Below are positions 26,016 to 34,437 of a stretch of DNA of 64,000 bases, in pieces (the first letter of the stretch is position 1; the number at the start of each line of letters is the position of its first letter). Below the pieces are notes generated by a model. That model was not told the origin of the DNA. It worked only from the letters and a program-made list of their open reading frames with translations, and ran no database searches. Where the stretch lies: positions 806,001 to 870,000 of the forward strand of contig CCMO02000001.1 of NCBI GenBank assembly GCA_000751295.2, in the 5' to 3' direction. The position numbers and the translations under genes were made by a program. This stretch comes from a bacterium YEK0313. Its GTDB lineage: Bacteria > Pseudomonadota > Alphaproteobacteria > Rhizobiales > Phreatobacteraceae.

Positions 26016-27170
26016 GTGATCAGCCGGGAAACACTCGACAGCGCCGTCGCGCAGGGCGTGATCACGGCACAGCAGCGCGATCAACTCGACGCGCTGGAGC
26101 GCCGCCGCTTTTCCGGTGCGGAGGACGATGCGGGCTCCGCCGAGGAAAACCTGCGGCTGATCGGCGGCGGCAACGATCTTTTTGTCACCGTCGGCACCGT
26201 CCTGCTGACGGCCGGCTTTTATTTCGTGCTCACCACGCTGCTGCCCGGCCGGCGCTTGTGGATCGCCGCGCTCGTCGCCGTGTTCTCGTGGGCGCTCGCC
26301 GAGGTGGTCACGCGCCAGCACCGCATGAAGCTGTCGTCGACCGTGCTCAGCCTGTTCTTCGTCCTGTCCTTCGGCGCGGCGCTGGGGCTCGAGATCCTGG
26401 CCCGCCATCCGATCCAGAAACCGGAATCGATCTGGCAGTTGCTGGCCCTGCGCCAGCAGGTCTCGAGCGCCGGCTATCTCTTCCTCGGCGGCGTCATGGT
26501 GGCGGTCGCGCTCTATTTCTGGCGCTTCAAGGTGCCCATCCTCGCCGGCATCTTTGCGATCGCCGCCACCCTGCTCGCCTTCCTGCAGACCGCTCTGCTG
26601 GTCTATGACGGGGTGACCAGCGGAACGGTGGCCCTGCCGAGGCTCGCGGATGTGCCGGAGCTTATGCGGGCCGCTCTCTATATGCCGCTCGTCTGCGGCC
26701 TGATCGTCTTCGGCACGGCCGTCGCGCTCGACATCTTCGACCGCGAGCGGCGCAAGGTCTGGTCCGACTGCGCCTTCTGGCTGCATGTCGTGTCGGCGCC
26801 GATGCTGGTGCATCCGCTGTTCATCATGGCCACGGGCCAGGACGTCGTGATGGGCCGCATCCGGCCCGATGCGAATGCCACGGTCATGCTGGCCGTGCTC
26901 ATCGTCGCCTTCGTCTATGTGGCGCTGGCCATCGACAGGCGGTCGCTGCTGGTGCCGACGCTCGCCTATTTCGGCTCGCTCGGCATCTATAATCTCGTCA
27001 ATTCCGCAGCCAGCAGCACCGGCGTGCCGCCTTTTGCCCTGATCCTGCTCGTGGTCGGCGCGCTGATCGTCACCTTCGGCGCGGGCTGGCAGCATATCCG
27101 GCGCCTGATCGTCCGCCCGACGCTGCCGAGATCCATTCTCGACCGGCTGCCGCCCATCAGGCCGGCCTAG
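26016..27170 (+). CDS. Multi-pass membrane protein of unknown function
   Basis: A 384-residue protein. A cytoplasmic N-terminus of about 55 residues (SRETLDSAVAQGVITAQQ, reminiscent of the opening of DUF2157-type proteins) is followed by about ten hydrophobic segments. The GTG at 26016 has GGAGA upstream; the longer frame from 25956 is Arg-rich and improbable. I do not recognise a specific family. It sits between the glycosylation operon and a convergent glycosyltransferase, overlapping the latter's 3' end by 14 bases. Membership in the lipid pathway is possible but not supported by motif. Confidence 0.62.
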   Translation: MISRETLDSAVAQGVITAQQRDQLDALERRRFSGAEDDAGSAEENLRLIGGGNDLFVTVGTVLLTAGFYFVLTTLLPGRRLWIAALVAVFSWALAEVVTRQHRMKLSSTVLSLFFVLSFGAALGLEILARHPIQKPESIWQLLALRQQVSSAGYLFLGGVMVAVALYFWRFKVPILAGIFAIAATLLAFLQTALLVYDGVTSGTVALPRLADVPELMRAALYMPLVCGLIVFGTAVALDIFDRERRKVWSDCAFWLHVVSAPMLVHPLFIMATGQDVVMGRIRPDANATVMLAVLIVAFVYVALAIDRRSLLVPTLAYFGSLGIYNLVNSAASSTGVPPFALILLVVGALIVTFGAGWQHIRRLIVRPTLPRSILDRLPPIRPA

Positions 27171-28326
27171 CGGCCGACGAACGGGCCGTGATAGCAGCCC
27201 GGTATTCGGCGAGATAGCGCGGTCCGACCTCGGTCCAGTCGACCCCATCGGGCCTGACCGCCGCCGCCGCGGCGAGGTTCCGGCGCAGCGCCGGATCGAG
27301 GATCAGGCGCCGCAGCGCATCGGCAAGCCGCCTGTCGTCCTCGGCAAGCAGGGCGTCCTTGCCGTCGGCCAGGAAATCGCGGGCGCCCGAGGCCTTCAGC
27401 GTCACCACCGGCAGGCCCGCCGCCCGGGCTTCCAGCGCGGCAATGCCGAAGGCCTCCAGGCGCGATGCCAGCGCAAAGACGTCCGAACGGTGCAGGAGGT
27501 CGCGGATCTCCAGGCGCGAGCGGCTGCCGGCAAAGCGGATCCGGTCGGCCAGCCCGCGCGCCGCCACCAGCTTTTCGAGCCCTGCCCTTTCCCCGCCGTC
27601 GCCGACAATGGTCAGCCGGGCGGCGTCCGACGGTACCCCATCGAGCGCAGCGGCGAAGGCCAGCACGAGGGCCCTGGCGCGCTTGCGCTTTTCGAGCCGC
27701 ATGACCGACACGAACTCCACCGGCCGACCACCGGCCTCGTCGCTGGCAGTCCCGGCGGGCCTGCGCCACCAGTTCAGATCGATGCCGTTCGGTATGACCG
27801 CGACGGGACGGCCGCCGGTCAGCGGCCGCATGGCCTCGGCGGTCACCGAGGAGACGCCGACATAACGCACCGGCCAGCGGGAATAGCCGAAGGCGCGGTC
27901 GAGCAGGTTCAGCGGCAGATCGTAATAGCGCAGCACCGAATGGAACGTCGCAACCGCCGGCAGCCGACGTCTCGCGGCGAGGTGCAGGCCGGCATGGGCC
28001 ACCGGCGTGATGATGCCGCAATGGGCATGGATCACGTCGTAGCCGCCGGCATCGACCGCGGCCGCAAGGGCCCGGAACGGGCCCCGCGTGACGGCGATGC
28101 CGCCGCCGGGCAGGCGCGGGCCGGGCAGGCGCAGCACCCTGATGCCGTCGACCTCGGAAGGGCCGGCAACACCCGCGATCACCTCCACCTCATGGCCTTC
28201 GGCGGCCAGTTCCAGGGCGAGATCGCGCATCTGCAGCTCGATGCCGCCGAGCCGCGGCAGGAACCAGTCGCTGACGAAGGCGATCTTCAGCCGGCCGGCT
28301 GGTGCGGGAGAGAGGGAATCGGTCAT
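27157..28326 (-). CDS. GT4-family glycosyltransferase, PIG-A/PimA-like
   Basis: A 389-residue GT-B glycosyltransferase. The N-terminal motif SDWFLPRLGGIELQM with the glycine-rich loop, HAHCGIITPVAHAG, and VIPNGIDL at the domain junction are typical of GT4. The C-terminal half has VSVMRLEKRKR and the donor motif EAFGIAALEARAAGLPVV. The opening S-D-x-F-x-P-x-x-G-G-[IV]-E resembles the PIG-A proteins that add GlcNAc to phosphatidylinositol and also mycobacterial PimA/PimB. Next to inositol-lipid genes, an inositol-lipid acceptor is plausible. Its start overlaps the stop of the upstream SDR gene (ATGA). Confidence 0.8.
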   Translation of the reverse strand: MTDSLSPAPAGRLKIAFVSDWFLPRLGGIELQMRDLALELAAEGHEVEVIAGVAGPSEVDGIRVLRLPGPRLPGGGIAVTRGPFRALAAAVDAGGYDVIHAHCGIITPVAHAGLHLAARRRLPAVATFHSVLRYYDLPLNLLDRAFGYSRWPVRYVGVSSVTAEAMRPLTGGRPVAVIPNGIDLNWWRRPAGTASDEAGGRPVEFVSVMRLEKRKRARALVLAFAAALDGVPSDAARLTIVGDGGERAGLEKLVAARGLADRIRFAGSRSRLEIRDLLHRSDVFALASRLEAFGIAALEARAAGLPVVTLKASGARDFLADGKDALLAEDDRRLADALRRLILDPALRRNLAAAAAVRPDGVDWTEVGPRYLAEYRAAITARSSAARPA

Positions 28327-29291
28327 GCATAGCCCTGTCGGACATACCAGGCCCAGGCCTCGGCGAAGGCGACGGCCGCCGGCCGGGGGCGGTAGCCGAG
28401 CTCGCGCATCGCTCTCACGCTTGAGCAGTGATGCGGCAGGCAGGCGATGGCCGCGCTGGTTCCGTTGAAATCGAGCTCCCGGCCGGCCAGCAGGCCGGCG
28501 AGATCGCCCGCGGCCCCCGCGGCGCGCACCAGCCAGGCCGGCACCTCCGCCACCCGCTGCGGCCGGCCCGCAGCCTGCCGGATCTGCCGGAAAGCCTGCA
28601 AGTAGGTCAAGGCTTCGCCGCCGAGCACATAGCGGCTGCCGGCCGGCGCCTCCAAGGCGGCCGCGATGACGGCATCGGCCACATCGCCGGCATGGCAGAA
28701 GTCGTTGCCGCCAGGCGGCGCCGGCACGACCGGCGCCCGCGCGACCTGCAGGATCAGCCGTCCCGAGGACGGCTTCCAGTCCCACGGACCGACCAGGAAG
28801 CCGGGATGGACGATGACCGCGTCCAGGCCGCGTTCGGCCTCCGCCAGCACGGCCGCCTCGGCCTCGCGCTTGGAGGTCGCGTAGGCGCTTTCGACCGGTC
28901 CCGGCGCCAGCATGGTCTCGTCGCCCGGTGCCTCCCGGCTGCCCCAGGTCAGCGTATCGACGCTCGATACGAAAAGAAGACGCACCCCGGCCGCGCGGCA
29001 CGCCGCCGCAAGCCTTGCCGTCGGCGTGACATTGTCGGCGCGGTAGCCGGCAAGGTCGCGCCGGCCGATGGCGACGCGCGCGCCCGCATGGATCACCGCG
29101 CGGGCCCCGGCGACGAGGCCTTCCAGCGCATCGGCGCCGAGATCGGCCCGCACCACCGGCCCGCCGAGGCCCTCGAGCGGGCGCTGCGGGCTCGTCGGGC
29201 GCAGCAGCGCTGTGGCCGCAATGCCACGGCCTTGCGCCTGACGCAGCACGGTATTGCCCAGAAGGCCGGTCGCGCCGGTGACGATCAGCAC
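28323..29291 (-). CDS. NAD(P)-dependent epimerase/reductase of the extended SDR family
   Basis: A 322-residue extended short-chain dehydrogenase. The nucleotide-binding GATGLLG is at residues 6-12, and the catalytic YATSK (YxxxK) is near residue 140, preceded by VSSVD. It resembles dihydroflavonol-reductase/HpnA-like enzymes. In Caulobacter a protein of this broad class (CerR) reduces the keto group during ceramide synthesis; with a bCerS-like gene at 31898 the same role is possible. A sugar epimerase serving the adjoining GT4 is an equal alternative. It is divergent from the inositol-phosphate synthase, with an 84-base shared promoter region. Confidence 0.72.
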   Translation of the reverse strand: MLIVTGATGLLGNTVLRQAQGRGIAATALLRPTSPQRPLEGLGGPVVRADLGADALEGLVAGARAVIHAGARVAIGRRDLAGYRADNVTPTARLAAACRAAGVRLLFVSSVDTLTWGSREAPGDETMLAPGPVESAYATSKREAEAAVLAEAERGLDAVIVHPGFLVGPWDWKPSSGRLILQVARAPVVPAPPGGNDFCHAGDVADAVIAAALEAPAGSRYVLGGEALTYLQAFRQIRQAAGRPQRVAEVPAWLVRAAGAAGDLAGLLAGRELDFNGTSAAIACLPHHCSSVRAMRELGYRPRPAAVAFAEAWAWYVRQGYA

Positions 29292-29375
29292 GCGGTGGCT
29301 TTTAATGACAGGACAATGAAGTATAAGAATGCCGCGCGGTCGGCAGTCTTCGGCCAGAGCGCCTGGAGATTATTC

Positions 29376-30452
29376 GTGTCACGAGCCGTCATTCGGGTTG
29401 CCATCGTTGGCGTCGGCAATTGCGCTTCATCCTTCGTTCAAGGCCTGAATTTTTACAAGGACGCCAAGCCGGACGAGGCGATTCCCGGCCTCATGAACGT
29501 CGAGGTCGGTCCCTACCATATCCGCGACATCGAAGTCGTCGCCGCCTTCGATATCGACGGTCGCAAGGTCGGTCATGACCTGAGCGAGGCCATTTTCGCC
29601 GCGCCCAACAACACCTACAAGTTCGCGCGCGTGCCCGAGACCGGCGTCATCGTGCAGCGAGGCCCGACGCTCGACGGCATCGGCAAGCACCTCGTCGAGG
29701 TCGTGCACGAATCGACCGAGGCGCCGGTCGACGTCGCCGCCGCGCTGAAGGCGGCCCGCGCCGACGTGATCATTTCCTATCTGCCGGTCGGGTCGCAGAA
29801 GGCGAGCGAGTTCTATGCCGAGCAGGCCCTCGCCGCCGGTTGCGGCCTGATCAACTGCGTGCCGGTCTTCATCGCTTCCGACCCGGCCTGGGCCAAGCGG
29901 TTCACCGAGAAGGGCCTGCCGATCGTCGGCGACGACATCAAGAGCCAGGTCGGCGCCACTATCCTGCACCGCGTGCTCGCCCGCCTCTACGAGGACCGCG
30001 GGGTGAAGATCGAGCGCACCTATCAGCTCAATTTCGGCGGCAATACCGACTTCCTGAACATGCTCGAGCGCGAGCGGCTGAAGTCGAAGAAGATCTCCAA
30101 GACCCAGGCCGTCAACAGCCAGATCGACGTGCCGCTGGCCTCCGACCGCATCCATATCGGCCCAAGTGACTTCGTGCCCTTCCTCGATGACCGCAAGATC
30201 GCCTATATCCGGCTCGAAGGTACCGGTTTCGGCGGCGTTCCGCTGAATGCCGAGGTCAAGCTGGAAGTCTGGGATTCGCCCAATTCCGCCGGCGTCGTCA
30301 TCGACGCCGTGCGCTGCGCCAAGATCGCCCTCGACCGCGGCGCCGGTGGCCCGGTGATCGGCCCGTCCAGCTATTTCATGAAGTCGCCGCCGCAGCAGTT
30401 CACCGACCCCGAAGCGCGGGATCTCACGGTCTCGTTCATCGCGGGGGGCTGA
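29376..30452 (+). CDS. ino1: Inositol-3-phosphate synthase (actinobacterial Ino1 type)
   Basis: A 358-residue enzyme converting glucose 6-phosphate to 1D-myo-inositol 3-phosphate with NAD. The GTG at 29376 has GGAG eight bases upstream. The Rossmann motif VAIVGVGNCASS opens the protein. The family-defining blocks follow: VQRGPTLDGIGK, SYLPVGSQKAS, GDDIKSQVGATI, NFGGNTDFLNMLERER, SKKISKTQAV and KLEVWDSPNSAGVVIDA. All are very close to what I recall of the mycobacterial Ino1. It supplies the head group for the inositol-lipid genes around it. The LptB-like gene follows by 47 bases in the same direction. Confidence 0.93.
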   Translation: MSRAVIRVAIVGVGNCASSFVQGLNFYKDAKPDEAIPGLMNVEVGPYHIRDIEVVAAFDIDGRKVGHDLSEAIFAAPNNTYKFARVPETGVIVQRGPTLDGIGKHLVEVVHESTEAPVDVAAALKAARADVIISYLPVGSQKASEFYAEQALAAGCGLINCVPVFIASDPAWAKRFTEKGLPIVGDDIKSQVGATILHRVLARLYEDRGVKIERTYQLNFGGNTDFLNMLERERLKSKKISKTQAVNSQIDVPLASDRIHIGPSDFVPFLDDRKIAYIRLEGTGFGGVPLNAEVKLEVWDSPNSAGVVIDAVRCAKIALDRGAGGPVIGPSSYFMKSPPQQFTDPEARDLTVSFIAGG

Positions 30453-30499
30453 CCGGGCCGGGCATCGCCGTGATGCCCGAACGCCCTGAAAGGTAGCCC

Positions 30500-31216
30500 A
30501 TGCTCGTCGCCCGCCGGATCGCCAAGGCCCATGGCGGCCGCCCGGTCGTGCTGGGGGTGGATCTTGCCTTGCGGCGTGGCGAGGTGGTCGGCCTGCTCGG
30601 TCCGAACGGGGCGGGCAAGACCACCACATTCGGCATGATCGCCGGCCTTCTGGTGCCCGATTCGGGCCTGGTGACGCTCGACGGCGTTGATATTACCGGC
30701 TTTCCGCTGTTCACCCGCGCCCGGCTCGGCCTGGGCTACCTGCCGCAGGAGCCGTCGATCTTCCGCGGCAGCAGCGTCGACGACAATATCCTGATCGTGC
30801 TCGAATCGCTCATTCCCGACGCTGCGTCGCGGGAAGAACGGCTCGGCACGCTGATCGGCGAATTCGGGCTGGACCATGTCCGGCGCTCACGCGCGGGGTC
30901 GCTGTCGGGCGGCGAAAGGCGGCGGCTCGAAATCGCCCGGACCCTGGCGAGCGATCCCTCGTTCATCCTGCTGGACGAACCCTTCGCCGGCGTCGATCCG
31001 ATCGCGGTGACGGAAATGCGCCTTGTGGTGCGCCGGCTGACGACACGCGGCATCGGCGTGCTGATCACCGACCACAATGTGCGCGAGACGCTCGGCCTTG
31101 TCGACCGCGCCTATATCATCGACGGCGGCCGCATCCTGGCCGCCGGCCCGGTCGACCGGATCGTCGGCGACCAGCGGGTGCAGGACGCCTATCTCGGGGC
31201 CGGTTTCGAACTCTAA
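30500..31216 (+). CDS. ABC transporter ATPase, LptB-like
   Basis: A 238-residue ATPase. Walker A is GPNGAGKTT, the signature is LSGGERRRLEIAR, Walker B is SFILLDEPFAGVDP, and the switch His is in LITDHNV. The Q-loop LPQEPSIFR and the size match LptB, the ATPase of the lipopolysaccharide exporter. The essential LptB is usually next to lptA/lptC and rpoN, which are absent here, so this is probably a paralog. Two LptF/LptG-like permeases lie 2-5 kb away among the same lipid genes, suggesting a dedicated lipid exporter. An ATG start with AAAGG upstream is clear. Confidence 0.85.
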   Translation: MLVARRIAKAHGGRPVVLGVDLALRRGEVVGLLGPNGAGKTTTFGMIAGLLVPDSGLVTLDGVDITGFPLFTRARLGLGYLPQEPSIFRGSSVDDNILIVLESLIPDAASREERLGTLIGEFGLDHVRRSRAGSLSGGERRRLEIARTLASDPSFILLDEPFAGVDPIAVTEMRLVVRRLTTRGIGVLITDHNVRETLGLVDRAYIIDGGRILAAGPVDRIVGDQRVQDAYLGAGFEL

Positions 31217-31297
31217 CCGGCGGCGGCGCCGGCCATCCACGTTTTGTTCACCAAGTCCTGCGAATGTCAGCACCATGTAATGCGTGAGGTTGCCGAC

Positions 31298-31384
31298 ATG
31301 ACGACCTTTGTGGAAGGCACCAGCCTTGGTGTAGCGTTCGCCTGTGCCCTGCTCGCGGCACGTGTGCTCATCGGCCTCGTTTGA
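31298..31384 (+). CDS. Possible 28-residue membrane peptide
   Basis: A short frame MTTFVEGTSLGVAFA... ending RVLIGLV and stop. GAGG lies nine bases before the ATG. The peptide has one hydrophobic stretch with a single Arg and could be a small membrane protein. It lies 82 bases after the LptB-like gene and ends 8 bases before the convergent pgpA stop. There is no independent evidence of translation. Confidence 0.4.
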   Translation: MTTFVEGTSLGVAFACALLAARVLIGLV

Positions 31385-31391
31385 GGCCGGT

Positions 31392-31901
31392 TCAGGCCAG
31401 CCAGCCGAAACGGGCGAGGATGTGAAGGCCGGCGAGCGCATAGAGCGCCGCCAACCCGTCATCCAGCATGATGCCGAGACCGCCTTCGACATGATCGTCG
31501 GCCCAGCCGATCGGCCAGGGCTTGGCGATGTCGAACAGGCGAAAGGCGGCAAAGCCGACAAGGGCCGCCATCAGGCCCTGCGGTCCGAACGCGACGACCG
31601 CAGCCATGGCCCAGGTCTCGTCGAAGACGATTGCCTGGTGGTCGTGGACGCCGGCGGCCCTGGCGGTCGCGCCACAGGCCCAGACGCCGATGAGGCCGAG
31701 GAGCACGACGAGCGCCAGCGCGGCGAGGGGGCCGGCAGCGGCAAGGCCGAAACCGAGAGGAAGACCGACCAGCGCGCCGATCGTGCCGGGCGCCTTGGGC
31801 ACGAGCCCGGCCCCGCCGGAGAGCGCGATCCAATGGGCGGGAGCCGCCGCGAGAAAGGCCCGGTCGAGCCGCCGGGCGGGGTCCGCAGCCTCGCTTTTCA
31901 T
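31392..31901 (-). CDS. pgpA: Phosphatidylglycerophosphatase A family protein
   Basis: A 169-residue membrane phosphatase. PgpA hallmarks are present: PGTIGALVGLPLGF at the front, FDETWAM in the centre, FRLFDIAKPWPI, and GGLGIMLDDGLAALYA near the end. PgpA normally dephosphorylates phosphatidylglycerophosphate. In the Bacteroides inositol-lipid locus a PgpA-like enzyme is thought to dephosphorylate phosphatidylinositol phosphate, and the context here favours the same. Its start overlaps the stop of the upstream GNAT-fold gene by four bases (ATGA), so the two are co-translated. Confidence 0.88.
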   Translation of the reverse strand: MKSEAADPARRLDRAFLAAAPAHWIALSGGAGLVPKAPGTIGALVGLPLGFGLAAAGPLAALALVVLLGLIGVWACGATARAAGVHDHQAIVFDETWAMAAVVAFGPQGLMAALVGFAAFRLFDIAKPWPIGWADDHVEGGLGIMLDDGLAALYALAGLHILARFGWLA

Positions 31902-33046
31902 GGCGCGGCCCCGGTGCCACCGCCCGCCGGGCCGGCATCGCCATAGAGCCGATAGCGCTTGTAGACCGTGCCGCCGATGCGCTCGATGATCCGGCGCATG
32001 CGGGTGTTGTCATCGAGGATCCAGCTCATTTCGAGCGAACCGGGATTGCGGTTCTGGGAGAACAGCTGGGCGATCGCCGCCATCGGCAGCCGCGCGCCGA
32101 AGGTGGTGTCGCGCAGGTCCGAACGCACGCCGAGCAGGGTGAACCGGTAGCTGTCGAAACGGTGCGTCAGCAGCCGATAGGCCGCCCGCGCCCAGTTGAA
32201 CGGCAGGAGGCGGCCGTTCAGGCCGCGGAACAGCTCGTAGGCGTTCGGCAGGCCGAAGGCGAAGGCGGACACCTTGCCGTCGACCTCGATGAAGGTGGCG
32301 TGATTGGCCCTCAGGATCGGCCGCGACACCTTGAGCAGGGTGGCAAGTTCCGGCGCGGCCAGCGGCACGAAACCCCAATTGTCGTTCCAGGAGGCGTTGA
32401 ACAACTCGGTCATCAGCTCCGCCTCGCGGTCCAGCGCCGCCAGGTCGAGCATGCGCGTGGTCATCTGGCCCTGGCCGGAGGCCTTGGCGACGGTCATGCC
32501 GCGCCATTTCGCGGCATGGTCGAGATCGATCACATAGGCGAGCAGATCCTTGACCGGAACGAGGCCGGCCGCCTCGACATGGGCGCCGAGATAGGGCGGA
32601 TGCCAGGGCATCAGGATCATGGCGCCATGTTCCTGGCCCTCGACCTGCAGGCCCGCCTCCTCGTTGATCGAGAAGGTATAGGGGCCCTGCAGGACCCGCC
32701 GGCCGCGACGGGCATGCCAGTCGCGCGCGGTCGCGATCAGCGCGGCCACCACAGCCGCGTCATCGACCGCCTCCAGGCAGCCGAAATGGCCGATATGGGC
32801 CCGTTCCGGCGGCGTCAGCCGGTCATATTGCGCGGAAATGCGGCCAAGCGGCCGGCCAGCCGCATCGAGCGCCAGCCAGAAGGCGGCCTCGCCATGGCCG
32901 AAGAAGGGCGCCCGCCTGGGGTCGAGCAGTTGCATCCGCTCGAAATCCAGGGGCGGCTCGAAGCCGGCAAGGCCGGAATAGAGATGCCGCGGGACCTGGA
33001 CGAAGCGCTTCAGATCTGTTCGCGTCGCAACTTCGACGATCCGCAC
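31898..33046 (-). CDS. GNAT-fold N-acyltransferase-like protein, possibly bacterial ceramide synthase (bCerS-like)
   Basis: A 382-residue cytoplasmic protein. It starts with VRIVEVATRTDLKRFVQVP and contains two GNAT-like halves. The conserved-looking segments are RRVLQGPYTFSINEE and GLQVEGQE in the middle, ASWNDNWGFVPL after the linker, and FSQNRNPGSLEMSWILDDN near the end. Proteins of this type, often mis-titled dATP pyrophosphohydrolase, include as I recall the Caulobacter ceramide synthase. The GTG at 33046 has GGAG seven bases upstream and is preferred over the longer frame to 33148. Coupled to pgpA, it would acylate a long-chain base in a sphingolipid route. No serine palmitoyltransferase is in the window, so this remains tentative. 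Confidence 0.62.
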   Translation of the reverse strand: MRIVEVATRTDLKRFVQVPRHLYSGLAGFEPPLDFERMQLLDPRRAPFFGHGEAAFWLALDAAGRPLGRISAQYDRLTPPERAHIGHFGCLEAVDDAAVVAALIATARDWHARRGRRVLQGPYTFSINEEAGLQVEGQEHGAMILMPWHPPYLGAHVEAAGLVPVKDLLAYVIDLDHAAKWRGMTVAKASGQGQMTTRMLDLAALDREAELMTELFNASWNDNWGFVPLAAPELATLLKVSRPILRANHATFIEVDGKVSAFAFGLPNAYELFRGLNGRLLPFNWARAAYRLLTHRFDSYRFTLLGVRSDLRDTTFGARLPMAAIAQLFSQNRNPGSLEMSWILDDNTRMRRIIERIGGTVYKRYRLYGDAGPAGGGTGAAP

Positions 33047-33177
33047 CCGGTTCTCCCCATTCCCCAAGACCTGCCCGCCCGTGCGCCGGACCTGCCGCAT
33101 GCTGTCTATCGCTTTGTCGGCTGCCAGGCCATGGCGGCAATGGTGCAATCCGCGTGCAAAGGGATTAGATCAGGCAC

Positions 33178-34437
33178 ATGCGGCCGCGCCAGGATATCGT
33201 CGGAGAGACCGCCGCCCCGCGCGGCCCCGCCTGGCGTGATGCGTGGACGCCGCGCGGCGCCGACCGGTCGCACCGCTTCCCGCGGCAGCAGGCCCGGCGC
33301 ATCGCCCGCGACGTCGCCCTGCAGGTCGGGCTGGTCCTCTTGCTGATCGAGTGCATTTTCGTCTCCGAAAAGCTTATTTCCGGCCTGCTGGAAGAGGTCC
33401 TGAAGATCCAGGCGCCGCTGTCCAAGACGCTGGTCATGATGGCGGCGCTGCTCCCGGAAGTGTTCGAGCTGGCGCTGCCGACCGCGGTCCTGATCGCCGT
33501 CTACCGCGTGGCGCTGGCCATGCGCGAGGACCGCGAGTTCCTGATGCTGTCGAGCCTCGGCATTCCCCCGCACGGACTGATTCGGCTCGTGCTCGTGCTC
33601 GGGCTCGGCGCGCAGCTCGCCACCGTGTTCATCGGCGGCTTCATCGATCCCCTGTCGCGCTATGCCTTCCGGCTCGTCATGTTCACCGCCCAATATGACG
33701 CGCTCGCCGGCAATACGGTGAGCGCCAACCGGCTGTTCGAGACGCGGGTGGGCACGGTGGTGGTGACGCCGCGGGCCGGCGGCGAAGGCAGGCCGCGCCT
33801 GTTCGTGCGCCAGGAGGACGGGCCCGACCGCGAGCGCGTGGTGGTGGCCAACGGCGCCAGCTTGACCGGTCCGAGCGAAACCGGCCGGGTCTCGCTGCAT
33901 CTCTATGACTTCTCGGTCGACGAATTCGCCTCGCCGCGCGCGGAGGTGCCGCGCACCGGCCGGCCGTCGACCGCGCCGATCTCCTCGCTGCGCGGCAGTT
34001 CCACCCAGCAGACGCTGGTCATCAACGACGTCGTGCCGTTCGATCCGCGCAGCCGCAACGTCGCGGAGCTGACGACCGGCGAGCTGCTGTTCTCGGCCGG
34101 CACCAATGACGGCCACCGGCTGGAGCTCGGCAAGCGTATCGGCCGCAGTCTGCTCTGCCTGCTCGCACCGCTGATCGCGATCCTCGCGCTATCTTTCACC
34201 ACCCGCTTCAACCAAGCCTTCGTGCTGCCGCTCGCCTGCGCCGGACTGATGGCGACGGAGATCGTCGGCACGGTGGCGCTCGGCGGCCTTGCCGCGCCGG
34301 GCGGCCCGCTCGGCGGCAGCGTCCTCGCCATGCTCGCCTTCCTGGCCGTCATGGCTGCCCTGCTTGCCTATGCCATGACCCGTTTCGCTGCCTTGCGCTC
34401 CTCCGCGATCGCCCGACCGGGGCTCAGCCGCTCGTGA
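33178..34437 (+). CDS. LptF/LptG (YjgP/YjgQ) family permease, first copy
   Basis: A 419-residue permease. A Pro/Arg-rich N-terminal extension of about 45 residues is followed by a transmembrane block (VALQVGLVLLLIECIFVS, then LPTAVLIAVYRVALAMREDREF with the typical coupling-helix Arg/Glu), a periplasmic beta-jellyroll-like middle, and three closing membrane segments. This is the LptF/LptG layout. Its stop overlaps the start of the second permease by four bases. With the LptB-like ATPase at 30500 these form a complete B-F-G set separate from the usual lpt genes. Substrate: presumably the lipid made by the neighbouring genes. Confidence 0.82.
   Translation: MRPRQDIVGETAAPRGPAWRDAWTPRGADRSHRFPRQQARRIARDVALQVGLVLLLIECIFVSEKLISGLLEEVLKIQAPLSKTLVMMAALLPEVFELALPTAVLIAVYRVALAMREDREFLMLSSLGIPPHGLIRLVLVLGLGAQLATVFIGGFIDPLSRYAFRLVMFTAQYDALAGNTVSANRLFETRVGTVVVTPRAGGEGRPRLFVRQEDGPDRERVVVANGASLTGPSETGRVSLHLYDFSVDEFASPRAEVPRTGRPSTAPISSLRGSSTQQTLVINDVVPFDPRSRNVAELTTGELLFSAGTNDGHRLELGKRIGRSLLCLLAPLIAILALSFTTRFNQAFVLPLACAGLMATEIVGTVALGGLAAPGGPLGGSVLAMLAFLAVMAALLAYAMTRFAALRSSAIARPGLSRS

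Noticed and set aside
24717..27248. 843-residue open frame on the minus strand
   Set aside because: It is antisense to the deacetylase, YbhN-like and membrane-protein genes. Composition is Arg/His/Gln/Asp-rich low complexity, typical of shadow frames in high-GC DNA, with no domain motif.
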